Of a stretch of DNA of 64,000 bases, positions 17,742-26,037 are shown in pieces (positions within the stretch are counted from its first letter, which is position 1; each line of letters opens with the position of its first letter). The DNA comes from Micrococcaceae bacterium (GTDB taxonomy: Bacteria; Actinomycetota; Actinomycetes; Actinomycetales; Micrococcaceae). Below the pieces are notes generated by a model. That model ran no database searches and was not told the origin of the DNA. It saw only the letters and a program-made list of their open reading frames with translations. The position numbers and the translations under genes are program-made. Location of the stretch: the NCBI GenBank assembly GCA_013393415.1, contig JABXHI010000001.1:62001-126000 (forward strand), read 5' to 3'.

Positions 17742-20662
17742 TGATTCAAATCCAGTCGTTCGATTGTGTTGTAGTCGTCATCATCTTTGCGCTCATCTGG
17801 CAGTCGAACCGTTGAGGAGTACGCCACGATGCCGCGGTTGACCAGGTCTTTGGCACGGCGGCAGCGTCGGGCAAGGTCCGGGTGGGTATCATCGAGACCC
17901 GCGAGCTGACCCAAGAGATCCATGACTTGGCGTGCCCACCGGATAAAATCTCCAGCTGCCATGTCACTGCCACTCAGCGATGCGAGGAGTTCGGATCCAC
18001 GAACCCATCGCACAATCGGCCATACTAACCCCGGATGCGGTTGGGCAGTGACTGTCAGGTCAGCCTGCCGTTCAGCTTGTTCCAGGGTGTACCAATGCTC
18101 GTCCACAATATCGAGTGCGCCTTGTAGCATTTGTGTGGGCATAGCCGGTTGGAATACCTGGTCTTCGGTTGGTGCTTCGAAAACCAACAGGGCTGCTAAC
18201 CCTGCGAGATCTTCGGGTGACATGTCGTCCATGAGGCCAGATTGTAAGAGCATGGAGACCAAAAGGTCACGGTCACCATAGATTCGGCGCAAGCTCTTGC
18301 CTCGTTCAGTGACATGATCATATTCCACGTATCCGAAGTCCGTGAGTAGGCTCACGATGCGGTCGAAGGTCCGCGCAATAGTGTTGGTTCGGCCTTGGAT
18401 CTTTGCGATGTTTTTATCGGTTTCTGCACGAAGCTTTTGCCACCGGTTCGCCCAGGTCTGATGGTTTTCTCGGTCCGGGCACCCGTGGCAAGGATGTGCA
18501 TGTAGCTCTTTTCGCAGCTCGTCTACCCGACTGAGATCGAATTCATCCTTATAACGGAACCCGACGGGTTCTTCGCCATCGGAAATGGGCGGGCGCTGTT
18601 GGCTGATTGCACCGTGCATCCATCCGGCGATGTTTTTGCGGTGCTTTGGTGACTTGGTCAGCAGCTTGCGTGGTAGTTCAACGCCAGCATACGGAACGAT
18701 CGGCTCATCCATCTCTTCGGTGGAGAGACGCCGTAGCTGTCCTTTGGCTGTCACAACCCCGACACGTGGGTTTGTGGGGTTGCCCGCCGCAGATACCACC
18801 ACGGATGTTCCTAAATCTCGGGAGCCCTGCACATCGATAATGTCGCCCACCGCAAGTTTATTGAGTGATTCCATTACGGCACGACGCTGGGCCCGGTTCC
18901 GTGAGCGGGATGCGGCTTTTTCTGCTTTGGACACTTCTTCACGCAAGCGCGCATATTCGGTGAAATCACCGAGGTGACATTCCATGGCTTCTTCATAGCC
19001 CGTCAGGGAATGTTCTTGGCGTTGAACCTCTTGTGCTATGCCGACTACAGCCCGGTCTGCTTGAAACTGAGCGAACGAGGATTCCAGAATATTGCGTGAT
19101 CGTTCGCGGCCGAACTGTGTCAGCAAGTTGACCGCCATATTGTAGGTTGGCTTAAACGACGAGTTCAACGGATACGTTCGTCGAGCGGCGAGCCCAGCAA
19201 CAGCACTTGGGTCTAGCCCAGGTTGCCACAGTACCACCGTGTGCCCTTCGACATCGATACCGCGTCGACCAGCTCGACCGGTCAGCTGGGTGTACTCCCC
19301 CGGGGTGATATCTTTATGCGACTCACCGTCAAATTTCACCAGTCGTTCAATGACCACGGTTCGAGCCGGCATGTTGATGCCTAATGCAAGTGTTTCCGTG
19401 GCAAATACCACTTTGACGAGGCCGGTCGCAAACAGTTCTTCGACGATCTCTTTGAACAGCGGCAGTAACCCGGCGTGGTGGGCTGCAAATCCTCGCCGCA
19501 GACCATCTCGGAACCCCCAGAAACCGAGGGCGTCACGGTCCTGTTCGGCCAGTACGGTCGCGGCGCGATCAACCGTTTCCAGTATCTGTTGTTTCTCGGT
19601 CTCGGTGGTGAGATCAAGACCAGCACTGAGGCACTGTTCTACCGCAGCATCACAGCCGTTGCGTGAGAAAATGAACCCGATGCACGGCAGAAGCCCCTCT
19701 CTGGAGAGCATGCGCACCATCTGCGGACGCGAGACACGCAGATCTTTGCGCGGTGGCTGCGGTCTACCCCGGGCTCCCCCATGATCCGATTGCCGCCGAT
19801 CGCCCTGCCTACGGCCCCCACGGGTTCGTTGACGGTTTCGTGAACGTGTTCCGGGACGACCCCAATCATTGGCCTGAGCGTCTCGTTGAATACTTTGGGC
19901 GAGTTGGACAAGCTCCGGGTTGACCCGGGTGGTGGGTTCTTTCTCACCCGTCATGGAGAACAAATCGTAGAGGTCTTTGCCCACCATCACGTGTTGCCAC
20001 AGCGGCACGGGTCGATGCTCAGAGACGACGACTGCAGTTGAGCCACGCACAGTATCAAGCCAAGCACCAAATTCTTCGGCATTCGACACGGTGGCCGAAA
20101 GCGCAACGAGCTGTACTGATTCAGGTAGGTGGATGATAACTTCTTCCCACACAGCACCGCGGAATCGGTCGGCGAGATAATGGACTTCATCCATGACCAC
20201 ATAGCCAAGGTTCTCTAATGTGGTGGACTCTGCATACAACATGTTGCGCAGGACTTCGGTGGTCATGACCACAATTTGTGCGTTGGGGTTCCGCGAGGTG
20301 TCGCCGGTGAGGAGTCCGACTTTTTCAGCGCCATGGGTCGCTACAAGATCGGTGTATTTTTGATTACTCAACGCCTTGATCGGGGTGGTGTAAAAGGCCT
20401 TCTTGCGCTGGGCCAAAGCTAAGTGGATGGCAAATTCCGCGACAACAGTCTTGCCTGCACCAGTAGGTGCTGCCACGAGGACCGCGTGTCCATCTTCAAG
20501 ATATTGTGATGCTTCCACCTGGAACTGATCCATCGGGAATTTTAGTGCCGCTGAAAACTGCCCGACTTCCGTCTTGGCAAATTCCGTTCGCCGTCTTGAA
20601 GCTGCATAGCGTTCCGATGGTGAGAGGTCGTGATGCTGATGATCAGAAGAATCGGCGCTCAT
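17738..20662 (-). CDS. helY: SKI2-type DEAD/DEAH-box RNA helicase
   Basis: A 974-residue Ski2/Mtr4-like helicase common in Actinobacteria, next to tatC as is usual. Walker A APTGAGKT (about residue 57), the DEVH box VVMDEVHYLADR (about residue 150), the SAT motif and QLTGRAGRRGID are present. The C-terminal DSHCT-like region includes CHGCPDRENH. I prefer the ATG at 20662 (GGAG four bases upstream); an in-frame TTG nine bases earlier is possible. It probably unwinds RNA during processing or decay. Confidence 0.92.
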   Translation of the reverse strand: MSADSSDHQHHDLSPSERYAASRRRTEFAKTEVGQFSAALKFPMDQFQVEASQYLEDGHAVLVAAPTGAGKTVVAEFAIHLALAQRKKAFYTTPIKALSNQKYTDLVATHGAEKVGLLTGDTSRNPNAQIVVMTTEVLRNMLYAESTTLENLGYVVMDEVHYLADRFRGAVWEEVIIHLPESVQLVALSATVSNAEEFGAWLDTVRGSTAVVVSEHRPVPLWQHVMVGKDLYDLFSMTGEKEPTTRVNPELVQLAQSIQRDAQANDWGRPGTRSRNRQRTRGGRRQGDRRQSDHGGARGRPQPPRKDLRVSRPQMVRMLSREGLLPCIGFIFSRNGCDAAVEQCLSAGLDLTTETEKQQILETVDRAATVLAEQDRDALGFWGFRDGLRRGFAAHHAGLLPLFKEIVEELFATGLVKVVFATETLALGINMPARTVVIERLVKFDGESHKDITPGEYTQLTGRAGRRGIDVEGHTVVLWQPGLDPSAVAGLAARRTYPLNSSFKPTYNMAVNLLTQFGRERSRNILESSFAQFQADRAVVGIAQEVQRQEHSLTGYEEAMECHLGDFTEYARLREEVSKAEKAASRSRNRAQRRAVMESLNKLAVGDIIDVQGSRDLGTSVVVSAAGNPTNPRVGVVTAKGQLRRLSTEEMDEPIVPYAGVELPRKLLTKSPKHRKNIAGWMHGAISQQRPPISDGEEPVGFRYKDEFDLSRVDELRKELHAHPCHGCPDRENHQTWANRWQKLRAETDKNIAKIQGRTNTIARTFDRIVSLLTDFGYVEYDHVTERGKSLRRIYGDRDLLVSMLLQSGLMDDMSPEDLAGLAALLVFEAPTEDQVFQPAMPTQMLQGALDIVDEHWYTLEQAERQADLTVTAQPHPGLVWPIVRWVRGSELLASLSGSDMAAGDFIRWARQVMDLLGQLAGLDDTHPDLARRCRRAKDLVNRGIVAYSSTVRLPDERKDDDDYNTIERLDLNQ

Positions 20663-20673
20663 ACGCTCCAATT

Positions 20674-21546
20674 TTAGTCGTCGTGTGTCATTTCAGACAG
20701 CGGCTGTGCCCCGCGCTGAATCTCCGCGTCGCCCGCGGTGTGTTCTTTTGCTGCTTTCTTGGCACGCCTTCGGTCGCCGAGCAAAGCGATAGCGAGTGCC
20801 AGGGCGAAGAGGAGTGCAAGCGGTGCACCAAGGTAGAACATGGTCATCACATCGGAACCGGGCGCACCCATCGCGGCTATCACAGCGATCAAGAAAACCG
20901 ATATACGCCAGTGTTTGAGCATTGTCTTGCCCTCGAGTATGCCCGCCATATTGAGCCCAACCAAAATCACCGGGATCACCAACGCGATACCAAAAGCCAG
21001 CAGCAGTCTGGTTACGAAAGGAACATAGACCGTGGCGAGTACACGGTGTGCCGTGCCATCGGGGGTCAGGGACGTGAAAAACGCCATCGCTTGAGGAAGT
21101 GCAAACCAGCCCAGGGCTATGCCCCCGACAAACAGTGGAACCGCGGCAGCAATGAATCCCATTGCATAACGGCGCTCGTTTTTGCGGAGCCCTGGCACAA
21201 TGAATGCCCAGACTTGGTAGAGCCATATTGGTGACGACAGAATCAGTCCGATGAACAGCGCAACCTGCAACATAATGTCGAACGGTTGGGCTACCGAGGA
21301 GAAGATCACCTCAACGGGGGCTTCCTCTGTCGAAAGGCGCGTGATGGGTTCGGTCAGAATCGTAAAGGCAGGCTGGTAGACAATGAAGCCAACGATCGTC
21401 CCTAGGAGAATCGCAATACCCGCTTTGAAGAAACGGTTGCGTAACTCCCGGAGGTGGTCGCGAAGCGACATGTTCCCCTCGGGAGTTTTTGGACGCTTTT
21501 TGCGGCCCTTCTTCGATGCGGAATGACTTTGGTCAGTGGAAGTCAT
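20674..21546 (-). CDS. tatC: Sec-independent protein translocase TatC
   Basis: A 290-residue protein with six transmembrane helices that binds twin-arginine signal peptides. The N-terminal cytoplasmic region has MSLRDHLRELRNRFFKA, and the family glutamate-proline pattern continues in the periplasmic loops. It has a basic 25-residue N-terminal extension and a polar C-terminal tail. It follows tatA by 15 bases and precedes helY, so the three form one operon. The Rieske protein QcrA in this window is a known type of Tat substrate. Confidence 0.95.
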   Translation of the reverse strand: MTSTDQSHSASKKGRKKRPKTPEGNMSLRDHLRELRNRFFKAGIAILLGTIVGFIVYQPAFTILTEPITRLSTEEAPVEVIFSSVAQPFDIMLQVALFIGLILSSPIWLYQVWAFIVPGLRKNERRYAMGFIAAAVPLFVGGIALGWFALPQAMAFFTSLTPDGTAHRVLATVYVPFVTRLLLAFGIALVIPVILVGLNMAGILEGKTMLKHWRISVFLIAVIAAMGAPGSDVMTMFYLGAPLALLFALALAIALLGDRRRAKKAAKEHTAGDAEIQRGAQPLSEMTHDD

Positions 21547-21561
21547 GGAGCTGAGAATACG

Positions 21562-21849
21562 CTACTTGGAAGGCTGCTCTTCCGAACCAGAGTTCGTCGT
21601 CTCGTTGTTCCTTGAGATGAGCGTGCCCTCGACGGCCTCTGTATCATCGTCGGCGTGTGTCTTGTCCTGGGCTTTATCCTTCTTTTTGGAGTCTTTGCCC
21701 TCGGATTTCATTTCCTTGACTTCAGACTTCAGAATGCGCATTGACTGGCCCATGTTGCGTGCCATTTTGGGCAGCTTATTGGCCCCAAAGAGCAAGAATG
21801 CCAGCAAGATCAACACCAGGAGAATGACTGGGTTTCTAAAGATCTGCAT
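21562..21849 (-). CDS. tatA: Sec-independent protein translocase TatA
   Basis: A 95-residue pore-forming Tat subunit. The N-terminal hydrophobic helix is followed by FGANKLPKMARNMGQSM, the amphipathic helix with the F-G hinge typical of TatA/E, then a long acidic/basic tail. It lies between the PafBC gene and tatC on the same strand. Confidence 0.94.
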   Translation of the reverse strand: MQIFRNPVILLVLILLAFLLFGANKLPKMARNMGQSMRILKSEVKEMKSEGKDSKKKDKAQDKTHADDDTEAVEGTLISRNNETTNSGSEEQPSK

Positions 21850-21897
21850 AGTCTACCTTTCTGTACAAGTGGGTCTATTCTACAGCTCAGAGACAAC

Positions 21898-23898
21898 TTA
21901 TCGAGTTGACTCATAGTGTGTGATGATGGCATCCTGCGTGAGTTCCCAAATGGCGGCGCGCACTTCTTGGGGTTCTACGATGACGACTTGTCCAGGATGC
22001 ATCGCTAAGAGCCCTAGTAATGGTGTCAGTGTCTGGAATGCCAATTGTGCAAAAAGCGAACCATCAGCAGCAACGGCTGTAGCCGTTGGATGATAGGTAC
22101 CGATTGCATCACGGATGCGATGCGTGGCATGGATGATGACGCTGATGGCTGTTGCATCGACGGCCGGCGCGATGGTGTCACTGGTGAGAGGTCGAGTGGT
22201 GGGATCAAAATATTCATCGGTAATCGACGCGGTCCCCGTCCGGTCGACACGAAACGTCCGTAGACTGTTGGTTTCACGGCACCACGCTCGGACATATCCG
22301 TGTCCTGAGGCATATACGAGTTGCAGTGGTTCGATTGCGCGGGTGCTGATCTGTCCGGAGGATTCCGAAAAGTAGCTGATGTCCACAACTCGGTGCAGTT
22401 GCGCTGCCTGATGAAGTACTTCAGCGACCTCATCGTCTTCGCCAAGGCTTAAATCTGGATGCACTATGGGATCGTGGGCATCGACCGTGGGGTTGACCAT
22501 ATCGATAGCATCGCGAAGTTTTGTCGCTAAAGATTGTGCGGCTGCTTCTTGCACCTTGGTAACGCCCGGAATCGTCGGTACAGCATTGAGGCCAGAGATG
22601 ATACCGAGTGCTTCTGGAGCAGAAAGTTGCCACGGTTGGGCAAGCAATTCCGCGTTGGTTATTTCTACCGGGTCAGCGGTCGGATCGAGTTCGAATTGAC
22701 CGCCAGCGAAATCTGTTTCTGGCAGTCCCCAGAATTGCATGGCCGACAGGTCGTCGGTCAGTGTGGTCTCGTTGATGCCGAATCGTTGACGTAGTTGCTG
22801 ACGAGAGAGCGCTCCGCCGTGGTGATTTACGACGGCAACGATCCCTAGACGACGTGAAATGACGTCCTTGTCACCAGCCCGCCGACGGGTGCGGGCGACT
22901 TTGGTCAGCTTCGGCACGCTGAGGGCCGATGTGCCAGCATGCGCATCGCGAATGATAGCGAGGATATCGGAGACCAGTTCGGCAAGTTCAGTGCCGTGCC
23001 TGGTATCAACGATGGCTTGGGATCCCAGTGCGACGATGCTAGCAGCTGCCTTCAACGGGTCACGATACGTAAAATGCGCTAGTTCCCAACCAGCTGTGGA
23101 GTCGACGATGTCGGCGCGAACGCGCAGACTTGACGGCGTGTTTTCAGTGAGCCATACGTATGCGTCGGTCGGTTGCTGATCTGTACGCAGTCGCTGACGG
23201 ATCTCTGCGATGTCGAAATGTGCCGGTCGCGCCGAGTTGCGCTCTTGTCCGCGTAACGCGTCGGAAGGTAATGGGGTGATGGTTGTGGATTCAATACGGG
23301 AAAGCCGAAAGATCCGTTCGCCAGCACGGTCTAGATCCCATCCGACTACATACCAGTGTTGATGTGCCATGAGCACTGCCCAGGGACGGAGTCGCCGAGT
23401 GACGACATCATCTTGCTCAACGGTTCGGTACTGGAACCGGATGGGCGTCTGGTCGCGTGCTGCGGCGACGAGGTCAGTCAAAAGGGTTTGGCTGGTGGCC
23501 AGTTGGGCGCCCACCATCGGCCGGGACACCGGTTGTCCGGCCGTCATGCGGGCCAGCGCGCTGTGAATGGCATCCTCGATCGGGGTTTTCATCCACAAGG
23601 CACGTGCCTGGTGCAACGCGAGGATCTCTTCATCGGTCAGCGACAGCTCTGGCAGATAGAGCCGATCAGGATCGATCACATAGACATCGTCGGCAATTGT
23701 ATTCTGGTGCCATTGAACCGGTACGCCAATGGCTGCCAGCGCTTCTTTATCGCGAGAAAATTGCCGCTGTTTCGCAGTGTCGCTCGTGTTCTGGTGTTCG
23801 TAGAGGTAGTTGAAAATATCGCTTTTGGTGCGCCCCGCTGCTCCGGCTTCTAACAGAAGCCAGAGCAGCGAAACAATGCGTTCCGCGGAACGGGACAC
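21898..23898 (-). CDS. pafBC: Fused PafB-PafC WYL-domain DNA-damage regulator
   Basis: A 666-residue protein made of two joined HTH-WYL units. The N-terminal unit has RIVSLLWLLLEAG and a WYL core (about residues 140-205). The C-terminal unit has an HTH near ALSRQQLRQRFGI and a second WYL core (about 490-560). In many Actinobacteria these are two genes; natural fusions are known in Arthrobacter. The PafBC regulator activates the LexA-independent DNA-damage response. It lies downstream of an FKBP gene, three bases apart, and upstream of tatA, matching the usual paf-tat order. No proteasome genes are in view. Confidence 0.92.
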   Translation of the reverse strand: MSRSAERIVSLLWLLLEAGAAGRTKSDIFNYLYEHQNTSDTAKQRQFSRDKEALAAIGVPVQWHQNTIADDVYVIDPDRLYLPELSLTDEEILALHQARALWMKTPIEDAIHSALARMTAGQPVSRPMVGAQLATSQTLLTDLVAAARDQTPIRFQYRTVEQDDVVTRRLRPWAVLMAHQHWYVVGWDLDRAGERIFRLSRIESTTITPLPSDALRGQERNSARPAHFDIAEIRQRLRTDQQPTDAYVWLTENTPSSLRVRADIVDSTAGWELAHFTYRDPLKAAASIVALGSQAIVDTRHGTELAELVSDILAIIRDAHAGTSALSVPKLTKVARTRRRAGDKDVISRRLGIVAVVNHHGGALSRQQLRQRFGINETTLTDDLSAMQFWGLPETDFAGGQFELDPTADPVEITNAELLAQPWQLSAPEALGIISGLNAVPTIPGVTKVQEAAAQSLATKLRDAIDMVNPTVDAHDPIVHPDLSLGEDDEVAEVLHQAAQLHRVVDISYFSESSGQISTRAIEPLQLVYASGHGYVRAWCRETNSLRTFRVDRTGTASITDEYFDPTTRPLTSDTIAPAVDATAISVIIHATHRIRDAIGTYHPTATAVAADGSLFAQLAFQTLTPLLGLLAMHPGQVVIVEPQEVRAAIWELTQDAIITHYESTR

Positions 23899-23900
23899 GT

Positions 23901-24296
23901 TTAGCGAACCTCCACCAGATCTACGATGAAAATGAGGGTCTCATTTGGGCCGATATCGTTGCCCGCACCGGCTTCTCCGTACCCCAGGTGGGGCGGGATC
24001 TCGAGACGGCGACGGCCGCCGGCTTTCATCCCCAGCAGCCCCTGGTCCCAGCCAGTAATGACTTGGCCGATGCCTGCGGTGAAATCTAGCGGCTCGCCAC
24101 GGTTCCAGGACGCGTCAAATTCTGCGCCCGTAGACCATGCCACGCCAACGTAGTGGCATGAGATGGGTGAGCCGGATGTGACTTCTTTTCCAGTGCCCTC
24201 GATGAGGTCTTCGATGACGAGATCGTCTGGCGGGGTGTCGCCGGGGAAATCGATTTCAGGACGGGTGCGGTCAAGTTCACGTTTACCAAATGACAT
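23901..24296 (-). CDS. FKBP-type peptidyl-prolyl isomerase
   Basis: A 131-residue single-domain FKBP that speeds proline cis-trans isomerisation during folding. Family features include VTSGSPISCHYVGV, FDASWNRGEPLDF, VITGWDQGLLGMKAGGRRRLEIPPHLGYG (shown here only by its ends VITGWDQG and LGYG) and LIFIVDLVEV. There is no signal peptide, so it acts in the cytoplasm. A GGAG ribosome site lies just before the ATG. It heads the pafBC-tat operon, and its upstream side borders the accessory region. Confidence 0.93.
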   Translation of the reverse strand: MSFGKRELDRTRPEIDFPGDTPPDDLVIEDLIEGTGKEVTSGSPISCHYVGVAWSTGAEFDASWNRGEPLDFTAGIGQVITGWDQGLLGMKAGGRRRLEIPPHLGYGEAGAGNDIGPNETLIFIVDLVEVR

Positions 24297-24510
24297 GGGT
24301 CTCCTTTAGTCGGTTGAATTTGATGTCTTCATGTCTACAGGCGCGTGGCACTGCGCCAAATTCGTTCCCTACAATACCCGCTACTCCCCTGGTAATTCCT
24401 CAAGATGCCCTTTCAAAAGTGTTCATAAAGTGTTCGTAAAAGTGTCCATTATCCCCACAGAGCACTCTGGGCCATCTTAGTACCCCCTGTGGTCAGCGAT
24501 GGGAAATCCG
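24297..24510. promoter_or_regulatory. Element left boundary region and control region of the excisionase-like gene
   Basis: No gene is seen in these 214 bases. They hold three direct repeats (24417-24449). They should contain the FKBP operon promoter and possibly the left attachment site, neither of which I could fix. Confidence 0.4.
24417..24449 (+). repeat. Three direct repeats of AAGTGTTCAT type
   Basis: Copies at 24417-24426, 24428-24437 and 24440-24449 read AAGTGTTCAT, AAGTGTTCGT and AAGTGTCCAT, spaced 11 and 12 bases. They contain GTGTTC/GTGTCC, the inner part of the element-wide motif. The period of about one helix turn suits cooperative binding of a small protein such as an excisionase. 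Confidence 0.7.
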
Positions 24511-24518
24511 CCGGACAC
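24511..24518 (+). promoter_or_regulatory. Start-associated motif CCGGACAC, nine bases before the excisionase-like ATG
   Basis: Exact copy; the nine bases to the ATG (TACCTATGT) contain no Shine-Dalgarno sequence. Confidence 0.8.
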
Positions 24519-24527
24519 TACCTATGT

Positions 24528-24746
24528 ATGGCTGTTTCAAAAGTAGAACCCAAGATAACCAAGCATGATCTCCCCCGGCTCATGACCCGAGATGAGGTCG
24601 CGGAGTATTTAGATGTTGCACCAAAGACGTTGAGTAACTGGAACTCTGCCGGCACTGGACCGACCCCTGTAAGGTATGGAGGTCGCTCCGTGAAGTACCT
24701 CCCCGAGGATGTCTACGAGTGGGTGCGCAGCAAACGGGCAGCGTAA
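24528..24746 (+). CDS. Excisionase-like / helix-turn-helix DNA-binding protein
   Basis: A 72-residue protein with the MerR/excisionase-type winged HTH: LMTRDEVAEYLDVAPKTLSNW, then PTPVRYGGRSVKYLPEDVYEWV. Such proteins bend DNA at attachment sites or act as small repressors or activators in integrated elements. The start at 24528 is exactly nine bases from the CCGGACAC motif. Three direct repeats about 80 bases upstream are candidate binding sites. It is the first gene of the accessory region. It could regulate excision, transcription of the element, or both. Confidence 0.8.
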   Translation: MAVSKVEPKITKHDLPRLMTRDEVAEYLDVAPKTLSNWNSAGTGPTPVRYGGRSVKYLPEDVYEWVRSKRAA

Positions 24747-24751
24747 AAAAT

Positions 24752-24780
24752 GCCCCGGCCACCATGACGATGACCGGGGC
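24752..24780. terminator. Terminator hairpin after the excisionase-like gene
   Basis: Inverted repeat GCCCCGG...CCGGGGC starting six bases after the stop, preceded by an A-run (T-run on the other strand); serves the convergent gene at 24804 as well. Confidence 0.8.
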
Positions 24781-24803
24781 GCTCCACGCGACAGATCAGG
24801 TGG

Positions 24804-25964
24804 TTACTGTACGTCCTCTGGAATGCAGGGGCTGCCTGAATTGTCTACGAAATCATCCGGGTCCACGTAGTGGAACTCGTTGATGACGTTGGTATCACCG
24901 GTGGTATCGATGGTCGCCTCTATTGTGCGTGGTCCATCAATGACCGGCTGCATGTCGTCAGCAATCCAGGCCCAGCACACGCTCATCTTCACCGTGCTGT
25001 CATTCTGATAGTCCAGCGCCTCGTATTCAAGAATCCATGGGTAAGACTTCGCGCCGTGATCATAGGCGGTCCACCATGATGCAGACGGCGTTGGGCGGTG
25101 CGGTGTTTGCACGGTGTCTGCCAGCGCGCTGGTCATCAGCGGCTTGGACCGGATCAACCCGTCAGTGTGGTGAACGTCTTCAGCGGTATCCCAGGTCGTT
25201 GACACATCGACAAAGTGTACGGCAAGTTCATCGACAGACAGACCGTCGGCGGAGGCGTCGCTGGGTACTGAAATGTCCTGGGGACTCATGGCAGTCAAGT
25301 CATCCCAAGAGGGTCCGTCACCTGCTGCCACTGGAGGCGCTTCGTCTTCAACTGTCTCCACGATGAGATAGTCTCCGAGGTTATATCCAGCATCCTCCAT
25401 CCAGGTGTGGAACTGTTCACGGCCCTTGTCTTCGTGGCCTTCATAGAGGTGCAGATGGATGCCGAAGTCGTGAGTTGAAGAGCCTTCTGGTAGACCCTGG
25501 TAGGCACCATAGTGACTGTCTTCTTGCGGCAGGTCATGCAATATAGGGTGCTTGTCGTGCATGTCTTCGGCAATATCGTGGTATTCCTCAGTTATGATTT
25601 GCTCTTGACTGACCGCTTCCTCTTCCTCAACTAGCTCTTCAGCTTCTTCAGATGTCGGGACCAGGCTGACGTGTACTGTTTGCGCTTCACCAGGCTCCAC
25701 GGTGATCGGCAGGGAGTCGGATTCAAAGCCTTCACTGGACGCTTCAACCATGACCTCACCAGACAGCTCGACCGTCACCACGTCCCCATGGGTGACTTCA
25801 CCCATGTCTTCACCGCCCACTGCGATTTGAACCTGATTGGGCGACACTACAAAGGTCAGCTCGGTTTCAGGGGTGCTCCAAGGTCGGAGCAGCGCCAATA
25901 CGATGATGGCTAGCACTGCAATAATCCCAGCAATGGGCCAGTATTTCTTGATCGACTTCGACAT
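24804..25964 (-). CDS. Membrane-anchored protein with PEGA-like and VirB8/TcpC-like regions
   Basis: A 386-residue protein with a short cytoplasmic start, one transmembrane helix (about residues 9-27) and a large outside part. Residues about 35-105 look like a PEGA domain. Next comes an acidic linker (EEAEELVEEEEAV). The C-terminal part (about 250-380) has alternating strands and an NTF2-like pattern reminiscent of VirB8/TcpC conjugation proteins. AAAGGAGGAG two bases before the ATG decides the start. It is followed upstream by a lytic transglycosylase gene, which fits a transfer-apparatus role. The family link is inference. Confidence 0.55.
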   Translation of the reverse strand: MSKSIKKYWPIAGIIAVLAIIVLALLRPWSTPETELTFVVSPNQVQIAVGGEDMGEVTHGDVVTVELSGEVMVEASSEGFESDSLPITVEPGEAQTVHVSLVPTSEEAEELVEEEEAVSQEQIITEEYHDIAEDMHDKHPILHDLPQEDSHYGAYQGLPEGSSTHDFGIHLHLYEGHEDKGREQFHTWMEDAGYNLGDYLIVETVEDEAPPVAAGDGPSWDDLTAMSPQDISVPSDASADGLSVDELAVHFVDVSTTWDTAEDVHHTDGLIRSKPLMTSALADTVQTPHRPTPSASWWTAYDHGAKSYPWILEYEALDYQNDSTVKMSVCWAWIADDMQPVIDGPRTIEATIDTTGDTNVINEFHYVDPDDFVDNSGSPCIPEDVQ

Positions 25965-26013
25965 CACTCCTCCTTTGGAGAGCGTTGAAAAATAATACGT
26001 GTTTAGACCATCA

Positions 26014-26025
26014 GTGTCCGGACAC
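26014..26025. promoter_or_regulatory. Full palindrome of the motif, GTGTCCGGACAC
   Basis: The only place where two half-sites overlap into a perfect palindrome (14 bases with flanking A/T, 26013-26026). It lies 49 bases before the ATG at 25964. Confidence 0.8.
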
Positions 26026-26037
26026 TGCTCATACTCG

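Noticed and set aside
22345-22360. TCTGTCCGGAGG inside pafBC as a motif copy
   Set aside because: Differs at the first base and lies within conserved coding sequence.
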